Below are positions 7,963-15,726 of a stretch of 64,000 bases of DNA, one piece after another. The notes below the pieces were generated by a model. That model was not told the origin of the DNA. It saw only the letters and a list, made by a program, of their open reading frames with translations, and searched no databases. The position numbers and the translations under genes are program-made. This DNA is from Chitinophagaceae bacterium (GTDB lineage Bacteria > Bacteroidota > Bacteroidia > Chitinophagales > Chitinophagaceae): NCBI GenBank assembly GCA_016719165.1, contig JADKAJ010000001.1, positions 434,001 through 498,000 on the forward strand, given 5' to 3'. Within the stretch, counting starts at the first letter, position 1. Every line of letters begins with the position of its first letter.

Positions 7963-9195
7963 TTATTTCAATTTCTTTTTCAGGTTCTCATCTATGGCAG
8001 TAAGAAATTCTTCGGTGTAGAGAAAATGGTCACCATGTTTTACCTTATTGCCATGTATACATACGGCAAGGTCTTTGGTCATTTTACCTTCTTCTACAGT
8101 TTCAATACAAACTTTTTCAAGGGTATTACAGAAATCGATAAGCGGCTGATTGCTATCTAATTTGCCACGAAAAGCTAAACCTCTTGTCCATGCAAAAATA
8201 CTTGCGATAGGATTGGTGCTGGTGGGTTTACCAGCCTGGTGGTCACGGTAGTGTCTTGTTACGGTACCATGCGCCGCTTCAGCTTCCATGGTCTTTCCAT
8301 CAGGGGTTATCAGTACAGATGTCATCAAACCAAGCGAACCAAAACCCTGTGCCACGGTATCACTCTGCACATCACCATCATAATTTTTACAGGCCCAAAC
8401 GAAATTGCCATTCCATTTTAAGGCGCTGGCCACCATATCATCTATTAGGCGGTGTTCATATACAATTCCGGCAGCATCAAAAGAAGCTTTAAATTCATTT
8501 TGAAAGATCTCTTCAAAAATGTCTTTGAAGCGGCCATCATATTTTTTCAGGATGGTGTTTTTAGTAGACAGATATAAGGGCCACTTTTTGCTCAGCGCCA
8601 TATTGAAGCAGCTTCTTGCAAAACCCTTGATGCTTTCATCAGTATTGTACATGCTCATCGCCACACCATCACCTTTAAAGTTGAATACTTCAAAGGTTTG
8701 AGGCTCGCCACCACCTTCCGGGGTAAAAGTCATAGTGAGCTTTCCTTTTCCCTTTATTACCGTATCGGTGGCTCTGTATTGATCACCGAAGGCATGCCGG
8801 CCAACAATAATCGGAGCGGTCCAGTTGGTAACCAGTCTTGGGACATTGCTGATAACGATCGGTTCACGGAATACAGTTCCGTCCAGGATATTCCGGATAG
8901 TACCATTGGGGCTCTTCCACATCTGTTTCAGGTTGAATTCTTTTACCCTTGCCTCATCAGGTGTGATTGTGGCACATTTAATACCTACGCCGTATTCTTT
9001 GATGGCATTGGCGGCATCCATTGTTACCTGGTCATCGGTCTGGTCACGGTATTCAATACCAAGGTCATAATATTTAATATCCACCTCCAGGTAGGGGAGT
9101 ATCAGTTTGTCTTTGATGAATTTCCAGATTATCCGGGTCATTTCGTCACCATCCAGTTCTACTACCGGGTTAGCAACTTTGATCTTTTGTGTCAT
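7963..9195 (-). CDS. icd: NADP-dependent isocitrate dehydrogenase, homodimeric eukaryote-like type
   Basis: 410 residues. It oxidatively decarboxylates isocitrate to 2-oxoglutarate in the TCA cycle. The N-terminus NPVVELDGDEMTRIIWKFIK, KSPNGTIRNILDGTVFREPI (isocitrate-binding Ser/Asn/Arg), PIIVGRHAFGDQYRATD and EAAHGTVTRHYRDHQAGKPT are those of the eukaryotic-type NADP-IDH, not the E. coli type. The gene is monocistronic with its own terminator. It is divergent from a Crp/Fnr-type regulator with 188 bp between them. Confidence 0.96.
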   Translation of the reverse strand: MTQKIKVANPVVELDGDEMTRIIWKFIKDKLILPYLEVDIKYYDLGIEYRDQTDDQVTMDAANAIKEYGVGIKCATITPDEARVKEFNLKQMWKSPNGTIRNILDGTVFREPIVISNVPRLVTNWTAPIIVGRHAFGDQYRATDTVIKGKGKLTMTFTPEGGGEPQTFEVFNFKGDGVAMSMYNTDESIKGFARSCFNMALSKKWPLYLSTKNTILKKYDGRFKDIFEEIFQNEFKASFDAAGIVYEHRLIDDMVASALKWNGNFVWACKNYDGDVQSDTVAQGFGSLGLMTSVLITPDGKTMEAEAAHGTVTRHYRDHQAGKPTSTNPIASIFAWTRGLAFRGKLDSNQPLIDFCNTLEKVCIETVEEGKMTKDLAVCIHGNKVKHGDHFLYTEEFLTAIDENLKKKLK

Positions 9196-9330
9196 AAGGG
9201 GGTTATTTTGGGTTTACATTGAGAACCTGTCACTTATCAGGGCTACAAACTTACATTATTATCGAATGTGACTAATGTCATAGGCCAGGATTTCCGCTAG
9301 GGCTAATTTCATCTTTGAATCTTTTTTTCA

Positions 9331-9350
9331 TTATTGATTTAAATCAATAA
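9331..9350. promoter_or_regulatory. perfect FNR-type palindrome upstream of the Crp/Fnr regulator gene
   Basis: A 20-bp perfect palindrome, TTATTGATTTAAATCAATAA. Its core, TTGAT-N4-ATCAA at 9334-9347, equals the FNR consensus. It ends 33 bp before the ATG of the Crp/Fnr-family gene, so autoregulation is the simplest reading. The icd start is 136 bp away on the other side. Confidence 0.7.
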
Positions 9351-9383
9351 AAAACTATAACTTATATGGTGTATAATCATAGT

Positions 9384-9983
9384 ATGGATTCCATCAAGGC
9401 ATTTTATAACTATTTACAAAGATTCACTGACCTGACAGAAGATGAGTTTAACAGGAATCTTTTACCTATTTGTAAAGTGAGGCGGTTTGGGAAAAAGGAA
9501 ATAATTACTAAGGCTGGTGAGATCGAGAACTATTTTAATTTCATTGTGAAGGGCCTGGCCCGTAAGTATTATAAAAAGAATCATCATGAAATTAATACCC
9601 ATATCTCATTTGAGGGGCAGATGTTGCTGAGCCAGGAGTCCTTTCACAGCCGTCAACCATCAGATTATTTTATTGAAACAATTGAACCCACTACTGTCGT
9701 TTCTATCAGTTACGATGATGCAGAAAAAATGTTCGCTTCTTCACAGCGAATGGAACACCTGGGCCGTTTGATCGTTACTTATTCCATGGTGATCAAAGAC
9801 CGCTGGCAGATACAACTGGTGAAAATGACACCAAGGGAAAGATTCCTGAATTTTGTAACAAAGAACCCGGAGCTTATGCAACGGGTTCCACAAAAATTTT
9901 TAGCATCGTATCTGAATATTAAACCTGAAACATTCAGCAGGTTCAAACACCTTATCCGTACGCATAAAGTTTCAGCAAATTAG
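9384..9983 (+). CDS. Crp/Fnr family transcriptional regulator
   Basis: 199 residues. The N-terminal half is a cyclic nucleotide-binding-like beta roll (GKKEIITKAGEIENYFNFIVKGLARKYY ... SYDDAEKMF), followed by a long dimer helix and a C-terminal HTH (PQKFLASYLNIKPETFSRFKHL). The recognition helix has E182, S185 and R186 spaced as in FNR (E-x-x-S-R), which predicts TTGAT half-sites, and such a palindrome stands just upstream. There is only one cysteine (C30), so it cannot hold an FNR-like iron-sulfur cluster. The canonical cAMP-binding pocket motif is not evident, so the signal is unknown. ATG 9384 is used; another ATG lies at 9366. Confidence 0.85.
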   Translation: MDSIKAFYNYLQRFTDLTEDEFNRNLLPICKVRRFGKKEIITKAGEIENYFNFIVKGLARKYYKKNHHEINTHISFEGQMLLSQESFHSRQPSDYFIETIEPTTVVSISYDDAEKMFASSQRMEHLGRLIVTYSMVIKDRWQIQLVKMTPRERFLNFVTKNPELMQRVPQKFLASYLNIKPETFSRFKHLIRTHKVSAN

Positions 9984-9986
9984 TTT

Positions 9987-10811
9987 TTATCCAAGCGCTA
10001 CATCAAGGATCATCATCACGAGAAAACCTCCGATGAAGCCAAGTACAGAACGGTCGGTATACTTGTCCCTTTGTGTTTCGGGAATTACTTCTTCCACTAC
10101 CACAAATATCATAGCGCCTGCTGCGAAAGCCAGTGCAAATGGTAATACTGGTTGCATATATATAACAGCCATTGCTCCAACAACACCGGCTATAGGTTCT
10201 ACAATGGCTGAAAGCTGGCCGTACCAAAAGCTTTTTAAACGGGTTACACCATGTCTTCTCAGCGGCATAGAAACAGCAATACCTTCTGGAAAATTCTGAA
10301 TACCAATACCAATTGCCAAAGTGATAGCACCAGATATTGAAGCGTCTTCCATACCTATTGCTGCAGCACCAAATAATACACCTACCGCTAATCCTTCAGG
10401 TATATTATGTAGTGTAATAGCAAGAATTAATAATGTTGTTTTATGCAATTTGGTTCTTACCCCCTCTGTTTCTTCAACACCAAAATTCAGGTGAAGGTGT
10501 GGTGTAACTTTATCCAGGAAGAAAATAAAAAGGGCTCCCAATAAAAAGCCAACTGCTGCCGGCATCCAGCTCATGGATGGATAGAGCTTCTCTGAAATCT
10601 CAATGGCGGGATTCAATAGTGACCAAAAACTTGCCGCAACCATAACACCACCAGTGAACCCCAGCATGGGGTCCAGTACTCCACGGCTAAGTGTTTTAAA
10701 GAAAAAAACAAGAGAGGCTCCGAGTGCTGTAACAAACCATGTAAATGTTGTAGCCAGTAATGCTGACCAAACCGGCCCTATTTCAATAAAAAATTTTTCA
10801 ATAGCTTCCAT
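9987..10811 (-). CDS. ZIP family metal transporter
   Basis: 274 residues, about eight membrane helices. ZIP proteins import Zn, Fe or Mn. Helices IV and V carry the metal-site signatures HNIPEGLAVGVLFG and NFPEGIAVSMPL, and EEVIPE occurs later; the charged segment between helices III and IV contains HLHLNFGVEE, a likely metal-binding loop. The length and motifs fit the ZupT/GufA group. It starts four bases after the stop of a DtxR-type repressor gene and is surely co-transcribed with it, suggesting metal-dependent control of uptake. Confidence 0.9.
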   Translation of the reverse strand: MEAIEKFFIEIGPVWSALLATTFTWFVTALGASLVFFFKTLSRGVLDPMLGFTGGVMVAASFWSLLNPAIEISEKLYPSMSWMPAAVGFLLGALFIFFLDKVTPHLHLNFGVEETEGVRTKLHKTTLLILAITLHNIPEGLAVGVLFGAAAIGMEDASISGAITLAIGIGIQNFPEGIAVSMPLRRHGVTRLKSFWYGQLSAIVEPIAGVVGAMAVIYMQPVLPFALAFAAGAMIFVVVEEVIPETQRDKYTDRSVLGFIGGFLVMMILDVALG

Positions 10812-10814
10812 ATT

Positions 10815-11480
10815 TTATGAATTACTCTGTACGAAAATATTTTTTGCCAACTGTTCGCTGATGGTAAATACGGGTTGGCGGCCAATTCGTATTTCCATTG
10901 AGTTGTCAAATTCAAATCTCTTTTTTATTTCCAGTCTTGTACCTATTGCGATTTTTTTATGTTCAAGTAATTCCAGGATTTCACTGGATTGATCGCTGAC
11001 ACTGATTACAACTGCCGGTGAACTAAGCTTTAATTCTGTAAGGCATATTTTTTTACTGATCTCTATCTTGCCACTGGCATCAGGTATGGGGTCTCCATGT
11101 GGGTCAGTCCTTGGGAAACCAAGAAACTCATCAAGCTTATCAATTAATTTTTTGTTGCTTACATGTTCCAGGTCTTCCGCCACCTCATGTACTTCATCCC
11201 AGCTGAATTTTAGTTTTTCCGCTAAAAAATATTCCCACAATCTGTGCCTGCGGATGATACCTAGTGCTACCCTGGTGCCTTCACTGTTCAGCCGAAAACC
11301 CTGGTAGGGTTGATAGTTGACAAGTTTTTTAGCTTTCAGCTTCTTCATCATATCTGTAACCGAAGCTGGCTTAGTCTTTAATTCGTTGGCCAGTTCGTTG
11401 GTGGTTACTGTTCCATCCTGTTTTTGCAAATGAAGGATGGTTTTTATATAATTCTCTTCACTGGTTGTGTAATTCAACAT
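10815..11480 (-). CDS. DtxR/MntR family metal-dependent repressor
   Basis: 221 residues: N-terminal winged helix (TTNELANELKTKPASVTDMMKKLKAKKLV), central dimerisation/metal-binding domain with RRHRLWEYFLAEKL and EVAEDLEHV, and a C-terminal FeoA/SH3-like domain. With bound Mn or Fe such proteins repress metal-uptake genes. It is the first gene of an operon with a ZIP transporter, and a perfect interrupted palindrome lies 14 bp upstream of its ATG, suggesting autoregulation of both genes. Which metal it senses cannot be read with certainty. Confidence 0.9.
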   Translation of the reverse strand: MLNYTTSEENYIKTILHLQKQDGTVTTNELANELKTKPASVTDMMKKLKAKKLVNYQPYQGFRLNSEGTRVALGIIRRHRLWEYFLAEKLKFSWDEVHEVAEDLEHVSNKKLIDKLDEFLGFPRTDPHGDPIPDASGKIEISKKICLTELKLSSPAVVISVSDQSSEILELLEHKKIAIGTRLEIKKRFEFDNSMEIRIGRQPVFTISEQLAKNIFVQSNS

Positions 11481-11493
11481 GACTAAAAATAAA

Positions 11494-11509
11494 TTTAGAC
11501 AAATCTAAA
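11494..11509. promoter_or_regulatory. palindromic operator, probable DtxR/MntR box
   Basis: TTTAGA-CAAA-TCTAAA, a perfect 6-bp inverted repeat with a 4-base centre, 14 bp upstream of the DtxR-type repressor ATG. Palindromes of the TTTAG...CTAAA kind are typical targets of this repressor family. Confidence 0.65.
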
Positions 11510-11571
11510 ATATCTGATTGTTTTTGCCAAATTTCAAGTTGACAGAACCCCGGGAAACACTTATTTTCGGC

Positions 11572-12585
11572 ATGTTAATGAACGCTATGGCTGTATTAAA
11601 ACAATTCCTGTTATTGTTGTTAGGAGCTTTACTCTTGGCAGGCTGCAAACCCAAAAAGAAACCAATATTATCCGGTGAAGATCCCGTGGAAGTATCTGAT
11701 TTTATAGAATTTTTTCAGCCCCTTTCCCTTTCATACCAGGTAGGAGATACGATACTGGATAAAAAGGAAAAGGATTCCTTACTGATCAGCTACAAAATAT
11801 TTACAGAGTTTGTACCAGATTCAGTTTTGCGAAAAGTGTTTGGTAAGGGGATTAAACCGAAAATATACGCAATAGGTAAAGCTGCAGTACCCAAAGCAGA
11901 AACTTACCTGCTTGTAAAGACTGTTACGCCTGCCAAAAAGGTCCTTTTTATTTTGGCATTTGACAAGAAAGAACAGTATCTGGCTTCTATTCCGGTTCTT
12001 GTTCCGGATCAGAAAAAAGCCACTACACAGTCTGTAACAATTGACAGAAAATACACTATTACCAAAACAGTTCAGCGAAAAAACCCCGATGCCAGTATCA
12101 GTGAAGGGAAAGATGTGTATGTGTTGAATGCTGATGCCAGAAACTTTATGCTTATTATGACCGAAGCGTTAGAGGATAAAGTAACAGAACTGATTAATCC
12201 TATTGATACATTACCCAGGAAAAATAAATACTCAGCTGATTACAGCTCCGGCAAAATGAACCTGGTTTCTGTACGGGACGGTAGAAAAAGTGACCGCATA
12301 ACATTCTTTATTCACATTGAAAAAAATAATGGCGAATGTACCGGCGAGTTAAAAGGAGAGGCGAGATGGATTAGTTCAAATTTGGCCGAATACAGGCAGG
12401 ATGGGGACCCCTGTGTAATGCAATTCAAATTCACATCTAATTCTGTTTCGTTGAAAGAGGAAGGTTGCGGTTCAAGAAGGGGATTAAATTGTTCATTTGA
12501 TGGGAGTTTTGCCAGAAAAAAATATGTGAAACCGATTCAATCAAACAATAAACAGGCGGCCTCTAAAAAATCTGATAAGAAGTGA
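11572..12585 (+). CDS. lipoprotein of unknown function
   Basis: 337 residues; I do not recognise the family. A signal peptide (MAVLKQFLLLLLGALLLAGC) ends in a good lipobox with the cysteine acylated after cleavage. The mature protein is beta-rich without an obvious catalytic motif; a late segment has three cysteines (DPCVMQ, EGCGSRRGLNC) that could form disulfides, and the tail is lysine/serine-rich. Several ATGs (11572, 11578, 11587) could start it. It is divergent from the metal repressor gene, so the palindrome between them might affect it too. Confidence 0.7.
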   Translation: MLMNAMAVLKQFLLLLLGALLLAGCKPKKKPILSGEDPVEVSDFIEFFQPLSLSYQVGDTILDKKEKDSLLISYKIFTEFVPDSVLRKVFGKGIKPKIYAIGKAAVPKAETYLLVKTVTPAKKVLFILAFDKKEQYLASIPVLVPDQKKATTQSVTIDRKYTITKTVQRKNPDASISEGKDVYVLNADARNFMLIMTEALEDKVTELINPIDTLPRKNKYSADYSSGKMNLVSVRDGRKSDRITFFIHIEKNNGECTGELKGEARWISSNLAEYRQDGDPCVMQFKFTSNSVSLKEEGCGSRRGLNCSFDGSFARKKYVKPIQSNNKQAASKKSDKK

Positions 12586-12640
12586 GTTACAAACCCTCAT
12601 TACAATTTTGTTTATTGTGTTTTTAACATTTTTGTGTGGA

Positions 12641-12648
12641 TAAATTTG
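12641..12648 (+). promoter_or_regulatory. -7 promoter element for the phosphorylase-like gene
   Basis: TAAATTTG matches TAnnTTTG; a TTG lies 23 bases upstream (12615-12617), a little far. This would give a leader of about 70 nt before the ATG at 12721. Confidence 0.45.
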
Positions 12649-12720
12649 CCTGATAATGAGCACTTTAGTTTAATTGAGGATTAAGTTTTATATTGCAGCT
12701 TCGTGTAAAAAGAACACAAT

Positions 12721-14376
12721 ATGAGTTTTACCAAATTTTCTGTTCCGTATCCTGTAGATGAACGTTATAGTAAGCGAGTGGCCTATTTTTCTATGGAGTT
12801 TGCCACACATCAGCCTTTAAAGATTTATAGTGGTGGTCTTGGGTTTCTGGCCGGATCACATCTTAGAAGTGCCTATGAATTGCGACAAAACTTAATTGGT
12901 GTAGGCATTTTATGGAAATATGGCTATTATGACCAGGAAAGGAACCAGGACCAGACCCTGGACGTAGCCTGGAATGAAAAGCACTATAGCTTTCTTGAAG
13001 ACACTGGTATTAAGTTCCAGATAACAATACATGAGCATTCTGTGTGGGTAAAAGCCCTTTACCTGAACCCTGAAACTTTTAAAACTGCTCCGCTGTTTTT
13101 ATTATCTACTGATTTGCCAGAGAATGATTACGTATCGCAAACAATCACACATCGTTTGTATGATGCAAATGTGGCGACTAAAGTAGCTCAATTCATTTTA
13201 CTGGGAGTAGGAGGGGCCAAGCTGGTTGATTTACTGGGTTTCAATCCGGAACTTTATCACCTGAACGAGGCCCATGGATTATCAGCTGCATTCTACCTCT
13301 ATAAAAAGTTCAGTAATAATATTCAGGAAGTTAAAAAACGTCTTGTTTTTACTACGCATACTCCTGAGGAAGCTGGCAATGAAAAACATGATATTTATTT
13401 ATGCCATAAGATGAGTTATTTCTGCGGCCTGTCCGTTGAGGAAGTTAAAAAGCTTTATGACAATGACAGCGACCAGTTCAATCATTCCCTGGCAGCGTTA
13501 CGTTTTGCCAGGTTAGCCAATGGTGTTTCTCAGCTGCATGGCCGTGTTTCAAGAGCGATGTGGGAGAAATATGAAAATATATGCCCGATAATTTCTATAA
13601 CAAATGCACAAAACTGGAGGTATTGGGCGGATAAGCAATTGTATCGTTTCATGGAGGCCGGCGATGATTATGGAATTGATGACAGGAAAAAATATTTGAA
13701 GAAAAGGGCTTTTAAAATTGTCGCAGATCAAACCGGTAAGATATTCGATCCTGAAGTTTTCACAATTGTTTGGGCAAGGAGATTTGCCGGTTATAAAAGA
13801 GCAGGGCTTATTACAACTGCTGAAGAGCGATTTGAAAAGCTCATAAATAGCAAAAAATATCCCGTACAGATCATCTGGGCTGGAAAACCTTACCCGGTTG
13901 ATCATCCTGCAATCAGTGAGTTCAACCAATTGGTTCATCTCAGCAAAGGGTATAAAAATGTCGCTGTTTTAATTGGGTATGAGTTAGGTTTGTCCAAAAG
14001 AATGAAGCAGGCAGCAGATTGCTGGCTCAATAATCCCAGGGTGCCCAGGGAAGCATCCGGAACCAGTGGTATGACTGCAGCTATGAATGGGGCTGTTAAT
14101 TTTTCCACAGATGATGGCTGGATACCAGAGTTTATTAATCATGGTCATAATGGTTTTGTAGTACCCATGGCAGATTATGAAAGTATGGCTGTACATGAAC
14201 AGGATCAGTATGACCTGAATAAACTATACGAAATACTGGAGAATGAAATGCTGCCATTGTACTACGAGAATTACAGTACCTGGCGACAGGTAATGAAAAA
14301 CGGAATGCAGGATGTTCGCTTCCAGTTTGACAGCAACCGTATGGCACATGAATATTATGACTTGTTGTATAGGTAA
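12721..14376 (+). CDS. alpha-glucan phosphorylase-like protein (GT35), PLP lysine replaced
   Basis: 551 residues, the short form of the glycogen phosphorylase family, which releases glucose 1-phosphate from alpha-1,4-glucan. Family segments: VAYFSMEFATHQPLKIYSGG, YHLNEAHGLSAAF, VFTTHTPEEAGNEKHD, HGRVSRAMWEK, FTIVWARRFAGYKRAGL, and WLNNPRVPREASGTSGMTAAM. In active phosphorylases the last motif reads GTSGMK or GTGNMK, with the lysine forming the Schiff base to PLP. Here codon 452 (14074-14076) is ACT, threonine. The frame and flanks are intact, so this looks like a real substitution. Phosphorolysis by the usual mechanism is therefore doubtful. A GH13 lipoprotein gene lies 1.3 kb on. Confidence 0.85.
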   Translation: MSFTKFSVPYPVDERYSKRVAYFSMEFATHQPLKIYSGGLGFLAGSHLRSAYELRQNLIGVGILWKYGYYDQERNQDQTLDVAWNEKHYSFLEDTGIKFQITIHEHSVWVKALYLNPETFKTAPLFLLSTDLPENDYVSQTITHRLYDANVATKVAQFILLGVGGAKLVDLLGFNPELYHLNEAHGLSAAFYLYKKFSNNIQEVKKRLVFTTHTPEEAGNEKHDIYLCHKMSYFCGLSVEEVKKLYDNDSDQFNHSLAALRFARLANGVSQLHGRVSRAMWEKYENICPIISITNAQNWRYWADKQLYRFMEAGDDYGIDDRKKYLKKRAFKIVADQTGKIFDPEVFTIVWARRFAGYKRAGLITTAEERFEKLINSKKYPVQIIWAGKPYPVDHPAISEFNQLVHLSKGYKNVAVLIGYELGLSKRMKQAADCWLNNPRVPREASGTSGMTAAMNGAVNFSTDDGWIPEFINHGHNGFVVPMADYESMAVHEQDQYDLNKLYEILENEMLPLYYENYSTWRQVMKNGMQDVRFQFDSNRMAHEYYDLLYR

Positions 14377-14400
14377 GTAACAGGATAACGAAAGATAGCA

Positions 14401-14431
14401 ACCCTCTGATTTTGTCAGGGGGTTTTTATTG
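14401..14431 (+). terminator. intrinsic terminator after the phosphorylase-like gene
   Basis: ACCCTCTGA (14401-14409) pairs with TCAGGGGGT (14415-14423, one G-U) and is followed by TTTTTATT. It lies 24 bp after the stop. Confidence 0.8.
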
Positions 14432-15637
14432 AAACTCTTCTCTCAATTGATCCATCGATTTAGAAACAGGGAAAAATTGAATCAGTTTATGGATCACTCC
14501 TTCCACTAAAGCATCCGGACACGAAGCACCACTTGTGATTAAGACTTTAACCGGCTCTTTAGAAGGCAGGTATTCAGTTGTCAGTAATTCATTCTTAGTA
14601 TGAAAGTTATAATGAAGGATTTCTCTGGGGGATAGAATCTTTTCCTCATTAGTAATAAAATAGGTGGGCAGCTTTTCTTCACACAACTCTACCAGGTGAG
14701 AGGTATTGGATGAGTTGTAGCCTCCCACTACGATTGCCAGATCGGCTTTAGTCTCCAACATCCCGCTGACGGCAGTCTGATTATCATTTGTGGCATAGCA
14801 AAGAGTATCCCGGGTGTCAGCAAAACTATCATCGGAATTGAAGGTTCCAATAATGATTTTTTTCAGATAATCAGCAATGGCCTGTGTGTCACTGGCCAGC
14901 ATGGTGGTTTGGTTTATTACACCGATTCTTTGAAGGTCTTTTGTTGCATCAAATCCCTGCGAATATTGCCCTTCGAATTCAGTGTAGAACGTTTCAGCTG
15001 ATTTTTCACCTGTGATATATTTTCCTAACTCTACGGCTTCATTCATATTTTTTATAACAATAGACGGAGCATTAGCAGAAGCATGGGAAAAAGTGGCCCT
15101 GGTTTCCTCATGTTTTGGTTTGCCATGAATTACGATTGTGTACTTATTTTTAGCAATGGCTTCACCACGGTTCCAGACTTTTTCTACAAAAGGGCAGGTG
15201 GTATTATATTTTTCGGTTTGGATGCCGATATGCTGTAATTTTTTTTCTATCGCTAATGTTGTTCCGAAAGCAGGAATCAGCACAATATCGTCAGCAGATA
15301 TTTCTTCAAATGGTATCAATTGTTTACCATAAGTGTCCTGCAAAAATTGAATACCATGTGCCAGGAGGTCTGTATTTACCTGTGGGTTATGTATCATCTC
15401 ACTTAATAAAAAAATCTTTTTGCCGGGATTTTCTTCTACAGTTCTGAAAGCAATTTCAATGGCATTTTCTACACCATAACAAAAACCAAAATGACGGGCC
15501 AGATAAATATGTATTGGCCCGAAATCCAGCAGGCTAGGGGAAAAATCCTTTTTCATTTTATCTGTTTCTTTCCGCTTCTTCTTAATTGCAGAAATCAATG
15601 GACTACGATAGATAATGGGGACTTCAAAACTCTTCAT
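14426..15637 (-). CDS. ispH: 4-hydroxy-3-methylbut-2-enyl diphosphate reductase
   Basis: 403 residues, the long Bacteroidota form of IspH/LytB, which performs the last step of the MEP isoprenoid pathway using a [4Fe-4S] cluster. The three cluster cysteines are visible in ARHFGFCYGVENA, NTTCPFVEKVW and TSGASCPDALVE; NQTTMLASDT and HGKPKHEET are also conserved. The N-terminal ~30-residue extension (MKSFEVPIIYRSPLIS...) looks like that of related long-form proteins, supporting the ATG at 15637. It is divergent from the GH13 lipoprotein gene. Confidence 0.94.
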   Translation of the reverse strand: MKSFEVPIIYRSPLISAIKKKRKETDKMKKDFSPSLLDFGPIHIYLARHFGFCYGVENAIEIAFRTVEENPGKKIFLLSEMIHNPQVNTDLLAHGIQFLQDTYGKQLIPFEEISADDIVLIPAFGTTLAIEKKLQHIGIQTEKYNTTCPFVEKVWNRGEAIAKNKYTIVIHGKPKHEETRATFSHASANAPSIVIKNMNEAVELGKYITGEKSAETFYTEFEGQYSQGFDATKDLQRIGVINQTTMLASDTQAIADYLKKIIIGTFNSDDSFADTRDTLCYATNDNQTAVSGMLETKADLAIVVGGYNSSNTSHLVELCEEKLPTYFITNEEKILSPREILHYNFHTKNELLTTEYLPSKEPVKVLITSGASCPDALVEGVIHKLIQFFPVSKSMDQLREEFQ

Positions 15638-15663
15638 GGCTCAAAGTTAACAATACTGAATTA

Positions 15664-15678
15664 GTTGTTTGTAACAAC
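15664..15678. repeat. short perfect inverted repeat between ispH and the GH13 gene
   Basis: GTTGTT-TGT-AACAAC in the divergent intergenic region, 26 bp upstream of ispH and 48 bp upstream of the GH13 ATG. Possibly an operator; no regulator gene is adjacent. Confidence 0.4.
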
Positions 15679-15726
15679 AATCAATCACATCAAATGTTCT
15701 TCTTAACTTCCCGCAAAACTTGTGAT

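Noticed and set aside
8698..9222. 174-codon plus-strand frame antisense to icd
   Set aside because: It mirrors a strongly conserved gene, shows no recognisable domain and starts inside icd. A shadow frame.
9269..9280. TGAC-N4-GTCA half-sites between icd and the Crp/Fnr gene, as a second regulator site
   Set aside because: Short, imperfect centre, and no extended symmetry; much weaker than the 20-bp palindrome nearby.
12721..14376. Frameshift or sequencing error as explanation of the missing PLP lysine
   Set aside because: Reading frame and conserved residues on both sides of codon 452 are intact; changing Thr ACT to Lys would need two base changes.
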